The position numbers and the translations under genes were made by a program. Below, one piece after another: positions 15,310 to 23,986 of a stretch of DNA of 64,000 nucleotides; position 1 is the first letter of the stretch; each line of letters opens with the position of its first letter. Origin of the DNA: an uncultured Bacillota bacterium (GTDB lineage Bacteria; Bacillota; Clostridia; Christensenellales; UBA1242); contig UQVQ01000001.1 in the NCBI GenBank assembly GCA_900544595.1, positions 62,001-126,000 of the forward strand. The letters run 5' to 3'. Under the pieces are notes generated by a model. The model did no database searches. It saw only the letters and a program-made list of their open reading frames with translations, and had not been told where the DNA came from.

Positions 15310-15618
15310 ACATATTTAATTTTTTTTGTCAATTGTTAAACTTGCTTGCCAATCGACTTTGTTATATTAACATATTTGTTTTTCTTTTGCAACTGTTTTT
15401 TAGAAATTTTGATTTAGTATTTTTGAAAAAGTTTGTGTGTTAAAAAGATGTAAAAAAAATATGACAAACTTGAAAAATGTTAGGGCATTTATAAAAAAAT
15501 GCGGCAATGTTTTTGTTGTTAGAGGGTTAACTGAGACAACAGAACCAACTTGCTTGCAAGGCGAAAGAAAGGGCAGCAGAGGCAAGCGGAGGGGCGGAAA
15601 ATCTTAGTGCAACTGTTT
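15310..15618. other. Intergenic region between tRNA-Ser and dut
   Basis: No convincing gene or RNA is seen. The stretch next to the tRNA must hold its minus-strand promoter; a TATAAC-like element lies near 15360. The 15520-15600 part is more G-rich than its surroundings, with no clear hairpin or T-run. Confidence 0.35.
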
Positions 15619-16083
15619 TTAATTTGAAAAACCTTTACTTGTTGAGCCAAAACCGCCTTGGCGAACTGCTGTAACTTCCTTTTCATCATCTGCTTTTAAG
15701 AAATACGTGAAAACTCCCTGACCAATTTTATCGCCACGTTTTATAACATAATCATCTTTTCCAAGGTTGATTAGGCGGAAACCTAAATTACCGTCGTTTG
15801 AAGGGTTTGAATAGTAGTCGCATTCAATAACTCCAGTTCCGTTTGCAATCATAATGTGTTTTGCACCCATCTTGCTTGTTACAAATAAAAAAAGAACTTC
15901 ATTTTCGTTAAAAAAAGCCTTAACATTTGTCCAAATAAGCTCGCTTTCGCCTGGTTTAATTGTTAAATCAATTGGACTGTAAAAATCATATCCGCAAGAA
16001 TTTTTTGTTGCGCGAACAGGCATTTTTGTTTCCTTTTCGTCATATTTAACAAATTCGTCTTTAACTCTTTCAAAGCCTCTCAT
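15619..16083 (-). CDS. dut: dUTP diphosphatase (dUTPase)
   Basis: The 154-residue trimeric-type dUTPase hydrolyses dUTP to dUMP and pyrophosphate, keeping uracil out of DNA and supplying dUMP. The five family motifs can be traced: GYDFYSP (motif 1, about residue 31), the KMG region, NGTGVIECDYYS (motif 3, about 82-93), RGDKIGQGVF (motif 4) and the C-terminal RQGGFGSTSKG phosphate-binding loop. The length is typical. A GGAGAA Shine-Dalgarno precedes ATG. It is monocistronic. Confidence 0.9.
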   Translation of the reverse strand: MRGFERVKDEFVKYDEKETKMPVRATKNSCGYDFYSPIDLTIKPGESELIWTNVKAFFNENEVLFLFVTSKMGAKHIMIANGTGVIECDYYSNPSNDGNLGFRLINLGKDDYVIKRGDKIGQGVFTYFLKADDEKEVTAVRQGGFGSTSKGFSN

Positions 16084-16215
16084 AAGAATTTTCTCCTTAA
16101 GTTTACTTAATAAAGTATATCATAATAAGCAATGTTAAACAAAACTTTTAAACATTGAATTAAAAGTTTTTAATATTTTTTCTTTTATGCTAAAATTAAA
16201 AAGATTGAGGTGAAA

Positions 16216-17856
16216 ATGACAGATATTGAAATTGCAAGAAACGTTAAAAAAGAAAATATTTTAAAAATTGCAAGAAAACTTTCGCTTTGCAAACGCGATT
16301 TGTTTTCGTATGGGAATTACATTGCAAAAATTAAGAATTTAAAAAAGGGAAAGAAGAACGCAAAGTTAATTTTAGTTACGGCAATTAACCCAACTTCGGC
16401 TGGGAATGGAAAAACAACAGTTTCAATTGGACTTGCCGATGCGCTTTCTCTAAAAGGAAAAAAAGTTTGCCTTTCGCTTAGAGAACCTTCGCTTGGCCCT
16501 GTTTTTGGAATTAAGGGCGGGGCAACAGGAGGCGGGAAAAGCCAAATTTTGCCAATGGAAGAAATTAACCTACATTTCACGGGCGACTTCCACGCAATAA
16601 CAAGCGCAAACAACTTGCTTTCAAGTTTAATTGATAACCACATTTTCCAAGGAAACGAACTTGGAATTAAAGAAGTTGTTTTCAAGCGTTGTTTAGATCT
16701 TAACGACCGTGCACTTCGCGAAGTTACAGTTTCAAAAAGCAATAATGCAACGCCAAGAGAAGATGAATTCACAATAACCGCTGCAAGCGAAATTATGGCA
16801 ATCTTAAGTCTTGCAAAAGACCTTCAAGACCTTAAAATTCGTCTTGGAAACATTCTTGTTGGATATAACAAAAAAGGTGCGCCTGTTTTTGCAAAAGACC
16901 TTAATGCCGAAAACGCAATGGCAATTTTGCTTAAAGATGCAATCTATCCAAACCTTGTTCAAACAATTGGGAAAACCCCAGCGGTTGTTCATTGCGGGCC
17001 CTTTGCGAACATTGCGCATGGTTGCAGCAGCCTTATTGCAACAAATTTTGCCTTGTCAAACAGCGATTTTGCAATAACCGAAGCGGGCTTTGGAAGTGAC
17101 CTTGGTGCAGAAAAATTCTTTAACATAGTTTGCCGCGAAGGTTCTTTAAAACCATCGGTTTCTGTTTTGGTTGCAACAATTCCTGCGCTTAAACTTCACG
17201 GAGGCGCAGATAAAAAATTGCTTAAAGATGAAAATTTAAAAGCTGTTGAACTTGGTCTTGAAAATTTGCGTGCGCACATAAATAATTTAAAAAATTTTAA
17301 TGTTCCACTTATTGTTACACTTAACAAATATGTTTCCGACACAGAAAAAGAAATTGAAATTGTTAAGAATTTTGCAAAAAGCGAAATGGTTGGATTTGCA
17401 ATTTGCGATGTTTGGGGCATGGGCGGAAAAGGAGCGCTTGAACTTGCAGATGAAGTTGTTAAACAATCTAAAATAAATTCAAAATTAACCTATTCCTACG
17501 ACCTTTCCGACAGCGTTAAAACTAAAATTAAAAAACTTGCAAAACAAGTTTATGGAACAACGAAAGTTGTATATTCAAAAGAGGCGGAAAAATCGCTTAA
17601 AGAAATTAAAAAACTTGGCTTTGAAAACCTTCCAATTTGTGTTGCTAAAACGCAATATAGCCTTTCCGACAATCAAAAGCTTCTTGGCGCGCCAAAAGAT
17701 TTTGAACTTACTGTTCGCAACATTGAAATTCGAAGCGGGGCAGGTTTCCTTGTTGTTCTTCTTGGAAATATGCTTCTTATGCCAGGACTTTCAAAAAATC
17801 CAGCCGCAGTTAATATGACAATTGATGAAAGCGGAAAAATTGAAGGACTTTTCTAA
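16216..17856 (+). CDS. fhs: Formate-tetrahydrofolate ligase
   Basis: This ATP-dependent enzyme makes 10-formyl-THF from formate and THF, feeding purine synthesis and one-carbon metabolism in anaerobes. The 546-residue length fits the family. The N-terminal P-loop-like NPTSAGNGKTTVSIGLA (about 58-74), REPSLGPVFG, GGATGGGKSQ and the HFTGDFHAITSANN block are all diagnostic. ATG 16216 lies 5 nt after GAGG; the frame also has GTG at 16210. It ends in the bidirectional terminator at 17934-17965. Together with PFOR it points to acetyl-CoA/formate-centred anaerobic metabolism. Confidence 0.96.
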   Translation: MTDIEIARNVKKENILKIARKLSLCKRDLFSYGNYIAKIKNLKKGKKNAKLILVTAINPTSAGNGKTTVSIGLADALSLKGKKVCLSLREPSLGPVFGIKGGATGGGKSQILPMEEINLHFTGDFHAITSANNLLSSLIDNHIFQGNELGIKEVVFKRCLDLNDRALREVTVSKSNNATPREDEFTITAASEIMAILSLAKDLQDLKIRLGNILVGYNKKGAPVFAKDLNAENAMAILLKDAIYPNLVQTIGKTPAVVHCGPFANIAHGCSSLIATNFALSNSDFAITEAGFGSDLGAEKFFNIVCREGSLKPSVSVLVATIPALKLHGGADKKLLKDENLKAVELGLENLRAHINNLKNFNVPLIVTLNKYVSDTEKEIEIVKNFAKSEMVGFAICDVWGMGGKGALELADEVVKQSKINSKLTYSYDLSDSVKTKIKKLAKQVYGTTKVVYSKEAEKSLKEIKKLGFENLPICVAKTQYSLSDNQKLLGAPKDFELTVRNIEIRSGAGFLVVLLGNMLLMPGLSKNPAAVNMTIDESGKIEGLF

Positions 17857-17933
17857 AAATATTTTGCTTTTATGTAATTTTACTTATCGCGCAAAAGTTA
17901 AAACAAAAATTTATTGTTTTTTGTTCACAAAAT

Positions 17934-17965
17934 AAAAGAGGCTCATATTTGAACCTCTTTTTAAT
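17934..17965. terminator. Bidirectional terminator between fhs and the convergent lipoprotein gene
   Basis: AAAAGAGG (17934-17941) pairs with CCTCTTTT (17954-17961); T-runs follow on both strands, serving both convergent genes. Confidence 0.85.
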
Positions 17966-17975
17966 TTTTCAACCT

Positions 17976-18656
17976 TTAATTTTTAACTAGAATGTCCTCG
18001 CTGTTTGTTGAAAACAAAACAGAGTGTTTTTCGCCTTTTTCGGAAACGATGCTAACATTCCAGTAGTATTTCCCAAAGTTTGTTTGTTGTTGAGAAATTA
18101 TCTTAACATAAATTTCATAGTTTTGTTTTTCGTTCTCAATTTTTTCTATGTTGGATTTAAGCGCTTTAAGCCCAATTTCTTTTGCTTTTGACGATGAAAT
18201 TTGCCATGATTTGCTTTTATTATCAAGCTTTGTTGTTGTTTCCTCTTCGCTTCCAACGCAAACAGAAAGAAACATCTTGGAATCTTCAGTTGCAAGTTTG
18301 CCAATATCCGCCATATATTCATTTGAATATGGGCTTTTTTCAAGCGTTCCGGAGTAGGTTTCGTCACCAATTTTAAGAGAATAGGAAACAGTTTCGTTTT
18401 CGGAAGGACGATTAGAGAAAACAACTGTTATAATTCCAAATTCAACGCCTTTGTTTGATATTCCGTCGAGCACATATGGTTTTTCTCTTATTCCATAAAC
18501 AAAAGTTGCGTTATATTCTTCACATTCTCCATCGAAAATTCCATATCTTATGTCGGAAATATTTTCTTTATTAGATTGCAAACTGCAACCGCTGAAAAGC
18601 GCAACCATGAAAGCAACAAGAGCAACACACCCAATTATGATTAAATATTTTTTCAT
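17976..18656 (-). CDS. Lipoprotein of unknown function
   Basis: The 226-residue product has a short basic start, a hydrophobic signal and the lipobox LFSGC at residues about 20-24, so it is likely anchored in the outer leaflet of the membrane. The mature part has beta-rich segments (VEFGIITVVFSN, ETYSGTL) and a C-terminal alpha/beta region (SSKAKEIGLKALKSNI). No enzymatic motif is visible and the family is not recognised. A GAGGT Shine-Dalgarno precedes ATG. It is alone and faces fhs. Confidence 0.75.
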   Translation of the reverse strand: MKKYLIIIGCVALVAFMVALFSGCSLQSNKENISDIRYGIFDGECEEYNATFVYGIREKPYVLDGISNKGVEFGIITVVFSNRPSENETVSYSLKIGDETYSGTLEKSPYSNEYMADIGKLATEDSKMFLSVCVGSEEETTTKLDNKSKSWQISSSKAKEIGLKALKSNIEKIENEKQNYEIYVKIISQQQTNFGKYYWNVSIVSEKGEKHSVLFSTNSEDILVKN

Positions 18657-18751
18657 TTTTTACCTCAAACTAATTCTATGCTTGCACTAAGGCAAATCAT
18701 TTGGCATTTTTTGGAATTTTTGATAAAGTTATGTTGAAATTTGGGGGAAAT

Positions 18752-19669
18752 ATGGACACAATCTTTGTAAGCTTTGAAAAGGCACTAAAAAAACACTATG
18801 CAATTGGTGCATTTAATTTCTATAACCTTGAAACTCTTCAAGCAATTTTGGAGGCAGGCGAGGAAATGGGTATGCCAGTTATATGTTCTGTTAGCGAAGG
18901 TGCGCTTAAATATATGGGCATTGATGCAACAGTTGTTTTATTTGACGCACTTGTTCAAAAGAAAAAATATCCGGCTTTTCTTCATCTCGACCACGGCAAA
19001 TCGTTCGAAATTTGTAAACGTGCAATCGACAGCGGATTTGATTCGGTTATGATTGATGGAAGCAGTCTTACTTTTGAAGAAAATGTTAATTTAACAAAAA
19101 AAGTTGTTAAATATGCAAACAAAAACGGGGTTTTTGTTGAAGGCGAGATTGGAACGCTTTCTGGAATTGAGGACACCGTTGAAGTTAGTGCAAATGGCGC
19201 AAGATATACAAATCCAATTGAAGCAAATTATTTCGTTAAGGCAACAGGAGTTAACTCTGTTGCTGTTGCAATTGGAACTTCCCACGGGGCATATAAATTC
19301 AAAGGGGAGCCAAAACTTCGCTTCGACATTCTTGCTTTAATTGAAAAAGAAATTGGAAAGTTTCCAATTGTTCTTCATGGTGCATCAAGCATAGATGGAA
19401 AAATTATTAAACAAATAAACTCTCGAGGAGGCAAAATTAAGAACGCAAAAGGGGTTTTGCCAAACGATATAGCGAAAATTTGCAAGGAACACAACGTTTG
19501 CAAAGTTAATGTTGACACCGACATTCGCTTAACTTTCATCGCATCACTTCGAAAAACGCTTAAAGCAAGCCCAAGTGAAATTGACCCACGTGTTTTCCTT
19601 GGCGAAGCAAAAGAAGAAATTAAGGAACTTGTTAAAAATAAAATTAAACTTTTTAAAGGCGAGATATAG
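18752..19669 (+). CDS. fba: Class II (zinc-dependent) fructose-bisphosphate aldolase
   Basis: The enzyme cleaves fructose-1,6-bisphosphate, or a related ketose bisphosphate, into triose phosphates. ATG 18752 with GGGGG 5 nt upstream is chosen; an upstream in-frame ATG at 18701 has no ribosome site. The 305-residue protein shows the class II signatures: GAFNFYNLETLQA, HLDHGKS with zinc histidines (about residue 80-83), SVMIDGSS, VEGEIGTLSG, AIGTSHGAYKFKG and VLHGASS. A tagatose-bisphosphate specificity cannot be excluded from sequence alone. It is followed by hpf 55 bp downstream. Confidence 0.92.
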   Translation: MDTIFVSFEKALKKHYAIGAFNFYNLETLQAILEAGEEMGMPVICSVSEGALKYMGIDATVVLFDALVQKKKYPAFLHLDHGKSFEICKRAIDSGFDSVMIDGSSLTFEENVNLTKKVVKYANKNGVFVEGEIGTLSGIEDTVEVSANGARYTNPIEANYFVKATGVNSVAVAIGTSHGAYKFKGEPKLRFDILALIEKEIGKFPIVLHGASSIDGKIIKQINSRGGKIKNAKGVLPNDIAKICKEHNVCKVNVDTDIRLTFIASLRKTLKASPSEIDPRVFLGEAKEEIKELVKNKIKLFKGEI

Positions 19670-19724
19670 AAAATTGTTTTGGATTTTTAATTAAATTTGC
19701 TATCATTTTTTTGGAGGGGAAAAT

Positions 19725-20249
19725 ATGAAAATTGATATTGTTGAAAAAAATTATGATGTTGGAACAAGACTTGAAGGGTTGATTGAAAAGAAAGTTGGAA
19801 AACTTGACAAGTATTTCGACAAAAACACTTCATGCAAAGTTGTTTGCAAAAAAGAGGGGAATCTTTTCAAACTTGAAATAAGCATTGCCGCAAAAAACGC
19901 GTTCTTCCGTTCCGAAGTTGCCGGCGAAAATATGTATAACAACCTTGATGTTGCGCTTCCAAAACTTGAAAAACAAATTTTAAAATTTAAGGGGAAGAAA
20001 AAGGATTTCAAATTCCCAACTTTGCCAGAAGAACTGTTGTTCTTGGAGGAAATTCCGGCAGAAAAACCTTCGAAAATTTCAAAGAGAAAAAGCTTTTCGC
20101 TTACTCCTGTTTCCGAAGACGAGGCAGTTTTTATGCTTGAAGCAGTTGACCACGATTTCTATGTTTTCTTAAACGCAGAAACAGGGAAAATCAACATTTT
20201 ATATCGTCGTCAAAATGGCGAATATGGACTTATTGAGGTTAATAAATAA
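19725..20249 (+). CDS. hpf: Ribosome hibernation promoting factor, long form
   Basis: The 174-residue protein has the N-terminal HPF/RaiA domain (residues 1-95: alternating strand-helix with ATATEGN-like positions replaced by KNYDVGTRLEGLIEKKV) and the C-terminal dimerisation domain (about 118-174: EAVFMLEAVDHDFYVFLNAE, INILYRRQNGEYGLIE) of the long form, separated by a basic linker. Long HPF pairs 70S ribosomes into 100S dimers in stationary phase. GGAGGGG precedes ATG and a terminator follows. Confidence 0.93.
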   Translation: MKIDIVEKNYDVGTRLEGLIEKKVGKLDKYFDKNTSCKVVCKKEGNLFKLEISIAAKNAFFRSEVAGENMYNNLDVALPKLEKQILKFKGKKKDFKFPTLPEELLFLEEIPAEKPSKISKRKSFSLTPVSEDEAVFMLEAVDHDFYVFLNAETGKINILYRRQNGEYGLIEVNK

Positions 20250-20284
20250 GTTTTATCTTAATTATTAGATAAATCCAAAAAATT

Positions 20285-20317
20285 AAGGAAGTTTTTTTAC
20301 AAAATTTCCTTTTTTTT
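20285..20317 (+). terminator. hpf terminator
   Basis: AAGGAA (20285-20290) pairs with TTCCTT (20306-20311), followed by a run of T. Confidence 0.65.
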
Positions 20318-20327
20318 ATCAAAAATG

Positions 20328-20356
20328 TTGTATTTTGTAAAAAAATACTTTATAAT
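20328..20356 (+). promoter_or_regulatory. Promoter of the rho-like gene (leaderless)
   Basis: -35 TTGTAT (20328-20333), 17-bp spacer, -10 TATAAT (20351-20356). Only 9 nt separate the -10 from ATG 20366, so transcription should start at or next to the start codon. Confidence 0.8.
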
Positions 20357-20365
20357 GAAATCTAT

Positions 20366-21556
20366 ATGGAAAATGAAAGAAAAACAATCTCAAAAGAAAT
20401 GTTAAACGATCTTGGTGTTTATGAACTTAGAGAACTTGCAAGAACTCTTGGTGTTGTTTCTCCAACAACAAAAAAAAGAGCGCAACTTTGCACGGAAATT
20501 TTGGAAATTTCTTCGGGAAAACGCAAAATTGAAACAAAACAAACAAACAAAGGACGCCCTCCAAAAACAATAACAAAAATTTCAAACATTGTTAAAGAAA
20601 CAATTCCAGAAGAAGTTTTATCTTTAAGAAAACCAATTGAACAAGAAAACTATTCAAACATTTTGCGTCTTGCTCAAAACACAACTCTTTTTAATCAAAT
20701 TTCCGGAGAAGATGCATCAAAAGTTTATGGCTACTTAAATTCCGTTAACGGAAATTTTTATCTTAACAATCTTAGCACAACAGGGAACTTTAAATCGATG
20801 CTATTCTATGTTCCAAAAGATGTTGCAAACAAATATAACCTTCGCGAAGGCGACAGGGTTTTGGGCGTTGGCAAACTTGCCGATGCATATTATTGCGGAA
20901 TTTTAAGCGACGTTTTGGAAATTAACGGAAAAGACGCGCAAATCTATTTGCAATCTAGAAATAATTTTGACATTTCAAATTTCGAAATTCCAAGTAAATT
21001 AACAGATATTTTTGGAAAAATTGTTAAACTTGGCGAAAGAACAATAACATTCTTCGGCGACGAAGAAAACGCAATTTTGCAAATTGTTAAAGAAATTGAA
21101 GATTTCAGTCAAAACCCACATTTCAAAGAAAAGCTTGTTTTCCTTGGTCTTGAACTTTCCCCAGAAGTAATTTATTATGGAAAACAAAACAAAAACCTTG
21201 AAATGTTTGCAACAACTTACTACAACAATCTTGACGAAAGCTATGAGGCAGTTGTTAACGCAATTAACCATTGCGCGTCGCTTTTGAAAGACGGAAAAAG
21301 CGTTCGAATTTTTGTTTTTGATGTTATTGGAATTTTAACGCGTTTGGATCAATATTTTGCAAGCGAGGAAGGACAGTATATGGGGCATAAAATTTCAAGC
21401 GTCCAACTTGTTAAAAAACTTGTTGGAATTGGAAAAGCAATTTCAAGCGATCTAACAATAACTTCTCATGCAATTGCGTTTGAAAATCAAAAAGAAGACG
21501 AATTTGTTAAATCTGAACTTCTTAAAATTGCAAAAGTTATTGAACAAAAAAAATAA
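20366..21556 (+). CDS. Rho-like protein with degenerate ATPase site (no Walker A)
   Basis: The 396-residue product follows the plan of transcription terminator Rho: an N-terminal Rho_N-like helical unit (LRELARTLGVVSPTTKKRAQL, residues about 15-36), a basic linker, a cold-shock-like RNA-binding domain (KYNLREGDRVLGVGKLADAY, about 152-171), and an ATPase-like core. In that core the P-loop expected after FGKIVKLGERT is replaced by FFGDEENAILQIV, with no GKT, and the Walker-B region reads VRIFVFDVIGILTRLDQYF where Rho has LLDSITRLARAYN. It is therefore probably not an ATPase. It may bind RNA or modulate a genuine Rho. No Shine-Dalgarno precedes ATG, consistent with leaderless translation. Confidence 0.65.
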   Translation: MENERKTISKEMLNDLGVYELRELARTLGVVSPTTKKRAQLCTEILEISSGKRKIETKQTNKGRPPKTITKISNIVKETIPEEVLSLRKPIEQENYSNILRLAQNTTLFNQISGEDASKVYGYLNSVNGNFYLNNLSTTGNFKSMLFYVPKDVANKYNLREGDRVLGVGKLADAYYCGILSDVLEINGKDAQIYLQSRNNFDISNFEIPSKLTDIFGKIVKLGERTITFFGDEENAILQIVKEIEDFSQNPHFKEKLVFLGLELSPEVIYYGKQNKNLEMFATTYYNNLDESYEAVVNAINHCASLLKDGKSVRIFVFDVIGILTRLDQYFASEEGQYMGHKISSVQLVKKLVGIGKAISSDLTITSHAIAFENQKEDEFVKSELLKIAKVIEQKK

Positions 21557-21562
21557 GGCAAT

Positions 21563-21594
21563 AATAGTTCTTGTGAAAAGAACTATTTTTTTTA
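21563..21594 (+). terminator. Terminator after the rho-like gene
   Basis: AATAGTTCTT (21563-21572) pairs with AAGAACTATT (21578-21587), followed by a T-run. It overlaps the proposed start of the next gene, so it may act as an attenuator between them. Confidence 0.75.
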
Positions 21595-22067
21595 GGGTAT
21601 ACACAGGTTTTGCTTTTGCAATATATTTTTTTTTGTTGTTTTTAAGTATTTTTGGAAACATAACCTTCCACGAAATTTGGTTCTCAACTTTTCTTGTTTG
21701 CCTTGGAACAATTTTCTTTGTTAGATTTTTATGTTACAACATCGATTCAAATTTGTTTCTTGGAACGTGGCTGTGTTTTTCGGGCGCAGTTGGAATTTTA
21801 AATTATGTTTTTGTTTTTAATGTTATAACGTTAATTGGTCTTTATGTCGCGTGCTTTGGGATTTCCTCGCTTACAATTTTTCTTAAATTTCGGCAAATTT
21901 TTCACTTTAAAGTTTTTGTTTTTGTGCTTTTATGTGTTATATTACTAGTGACGTTTGGTGAAAACCTTATAACGCTTGTTCCTTTTATTGTTTTAAGTTC
22001 AATAACGGGAACAGTAATTTTAGCCTTAACAATTGTTTCAATTAAGGCAAACACGAGGAAAGTATGA
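21573..22067 (+). CDS. Multi-pass membrane protein of unknown function
   Basis: The frame has no ATG other than one at 21468 inside the rho-like gene, so GTG 21573 is the most economical start, although no good ribosome site precedes it; the start is uncertain. The roughly 164 residues form about five hydrophobic helices (for example YTGFAFAIYFFLLFLSIFG and FHFKVFVFVLLCVILLVTF) with short loops and a basic C-terminus. The family is not recognised. The stop overlaps the start of the DivIVA-like gene by 4 bp (ATGA), so the two are translationally coupled and may act together at the membrane. Confidence 0.65.
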   Translation: MKRTIFFRVYTGFAFAIYFFLLFLSIFGNITFHEIWFSTFLVCLGTIFFVRFLCYNIDSNLFLGTWLCFSGAVGILNYVFVFNVITLIGLYVACFGISSLTIFLKFRQIFHFKVFVFVLLCVILLVTFGENLITLVPFIVLSSITGTVILALTIVSIKANTRKV

Positions 22068-22858
22068 ATTTTAGCAAACAAAAAAATGGGTATTGCGAAA
22101 AGGAAGTTGACGAATATATTTCGTTGGCAAATTTAAAGTTTGAGCGCGAGTTAGCGCAAAAAGACAAAGAAATTTCTTCGCTTAAACAAGATGTTGAAGC
22201 AGCAAAAGCAAAAGAAAATTCTGTTGCTCTTGCGTTAACCGCTGCAATTGACAAAGCAAAAGATATTGAAGAAAGTTCGCAAAAAATTTATAAACTCAAA
22301 CTTGAACAACTTAGTATGTTATATGCAAAATGGGAAATTTTGCTAAGCGAAATGATTAAAAAAGCACCAGATGTTGTTGAAGTTACAAACATTAAAGAAG
22401 ATATGGAAAATTTAAAAACCTCAATTAAAAGTGCTCTTAAAGACGACTTTAACATTGAACTTATAACAAAAACCCCAACAACCGACCCTATTCGCCACCT
22501 TCTTAACAAACTTATGGGAACAAAACTTGAAGGAGCAGCAAAACATTCGCCAGTTGTTAAAACAATTCAAAGAAATAATGTTTCAAGTTCTCAAAAAACC
22601 GATCTTGAAAAACTTGACGAAAAAACAAAAATTAAACCAATTTCGTCTTTAACTTTGGAACAAGGCGAAGAATATGAAAACCTTGTTGATAAATTTTTAG
22701 ACAGCGACGAAAAAGTTCCCGACACTTTTGCAAGGATTTTGAATGTTCCAGACTACGCAAAAAATCAAGGTGCATTCGACCTTAATGAAGCAATAAATCC
22801 AAAGGAAGATTTGGAAGAAATTATGAAATCATTTGATTTCTATAACGAAAACAATTAA
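22064..22858 (+). CDS. DivIVA-domain-like coiled-coil protein
   Basis: The 264-residue protein begins with F-x6-GYCEKEVDEYI (about residues 3-18), the pattern of the DivIVA membrane-curvature-binding N-terminus, followed by a long charged coiled coil (about 20-100). The second half is acidic and low-complexity, with Asp/Glu-rich segments. DivIVA/GpsB-like proteins recruit partners to poles or septa. Overlap with the upstream membrane-protein gene suggests a shared role. Exact orthology (divIVA versus a paralogue) cannot be decided by eye. Confidence 0.65.
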   Translation: MNFSKQKNGYCEKEVDEYISLANLKFERELAQKDKEISSLKQDVEAAKAKENSVALALTAAIDKAKDIEESSQKIYKLKLEQLSMLYAKWEILLSEMIKKAPDVVEVTNIKEDMENLKTSIKSALKDDFNIELITKTPTTDPIRHLLNKLMGTKLEGAAKHSPVVKTIQRNNVSSSQKTDLEKLDEKTKIKPISSLTLEQGEEYENLVDKFLDSDEKVPDTFARILNVPDYAKNQGAFDLNEAINPKEDLEEIMKSFDFYNENN

Positions 22859-22868
22859 ATATCATATT

Positions 22869-22902
22869 AAAAGGAACTATTTTGTTTGAAAGTTCCTTTT
22901 TT
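22869..22902 (+). terminator. Terminator after the DivIVA-like gene
   Basis: AAAAGGAACT (22869-22878) pairs perfectly with AGTTCCTTTT (22891-22900), followed by T residues. Confidence 0.88.
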
Positions 22903-22991
22903 GTTAACACTAGACCTTTTTTTAATGCATAATTTTAGTTTGTTTTATTTTAAAACTTATGATAAAATTAAAAAACTTAAAAGGAGAATTT

Positions 22992-23849
22992 ATGAAACCA
23001 ATTAAAAAAGCAGTTATTCTTGCAGCAGGATTTGGAACAAGATTTTTGCCATTTTCAAAATCCGTTTATAAGGGAATGCTTCCAATCATCGACACTCCAA
23101 CAATTGAGCTTATTGTTAATGAACTTGTTGACAGCGGAATTGAAGAAATTCTTATGATTGTTGGGTTTAATAAAGAAAATGTTATATCGCATTTTTCATC
23201 TAACAAAATTTTGGAAGAAAAATTTAAAGATAAGCCAGAATATCTTAAAGCAGTAACAAACCAACTTAAAGCAAAGGTTTCGTTTGTTGAACAAAAAGTT
23301 ATCAACGGAACGGGCGGGGCAATTCTTCTTGCCGAAGATTTCACCAAAGACGAACCTTTCTTAATGTGTTTTGCAGACGATTTGATGTTTAGCGATGTTC
23401 CCGTTTCAAAGCAACTTATCGACGAATATAACAGAACAGGGAAAGCAGTTTTGGGTTGTCAAAGCATTCCAAAAGAGCAGGTTGTTCGTTGCTCGTCGGT
23501 TGAATATTCAAGCAAAAACGGAAGAAGCCATGTTGTAACCCGCGTTGTTGAAAAGCCAAAATTTGAAGATATTAAATCAACGCTTTCAACCCTTGGCCGC
23601 TATATTTTCCTTCCTTCAATCTACGACTATTGCCGAAAACTTAAAATTAACCAAACTTGCAACGAACTTTGCATAACCGACACCTACGATATGATTGCAG
23701 AAAACGAAGGTTTAATTGCCTATGAATTTGAGGGAACAAGATATGACATTGGAAACAAATTTGGCTATTTAACCGCTGTTTTCGACTATGCGCTTAAAAA
23801 CCCAGAATACAGCGAGAAATTGAAAGAATATATCAAAGAAAGAATTTAA
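22992..23849 (+). CDS. galU: UTP-glucose-1-phosphate uridylyltransferase
   Basis: GalU makes UDP-glucose from UTP and glucose-1-phosphate, for cell-surface glycans. ATG 22992 with AAAGGAG is preferred to the upstream in-frame ATG at 22959. The 285-residue product has the nucleotidyltransferase signature AAGFGTRFLPFSKSVYKGML (about 11-30), the VEQKVINGTGGA loop, CFADDLMF and the VVEKP motif (about residue 188). The length is typical. Terminators flank the unit. Confidence 0.92.
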   Translation: MKPIKKAVILAAGFGTRFLPFSKSVYKGMLPIIDTPTIELIVNELVDSGIEEILMIVGFNKENVISHFSSNKILEEKFKDKPEYLKAVTNQLKAKVSFVEQKVINGTGGAILLAEDFTKDEPFLMCFADDLMFSDVPVSKQLIDEYNRTGKAVLGCQSIPKEQVVRCSSVEYSSKNGRSHVVTRVVEKPKFEDIKSTLSTLGRYIFLPSIYDYCRKLKINQTCNELCITDTYDMIAENEGLIAYEFEGTRYDIGNKFGYLTAVFDYALKNPEYSEKLKEYIKERI

Positions 23850-23870
23850 GATAACAAAAAATTGAAATAA

Positions 23871-23907
23871 AAAAAGAGTTTTGCTTTAGCAGTGAAACTC
23901 CTTTTTT
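23871..23907 (+). terminator. galU terminator
   Basis: AAAAAGAGTTT and AAACTC-CTTTTT pair around a ~13-nt loop, followed by T residues. Confidence 0.75.
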
Positions 23908-23986
23908 ATTATTTATTGTGTGTAGAAATTAGTTTATTAACAGTTCAAGTAATCTTAAAATTTTTCCTGATTTTTTTTTATTTTTC

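Noticed and set aside
15400..15585. Minus-strand 61-aa ORF between tRNA-Ser and dut
   Set aside because: No ribosome site, unusual composition and no recognisable protein pattern.
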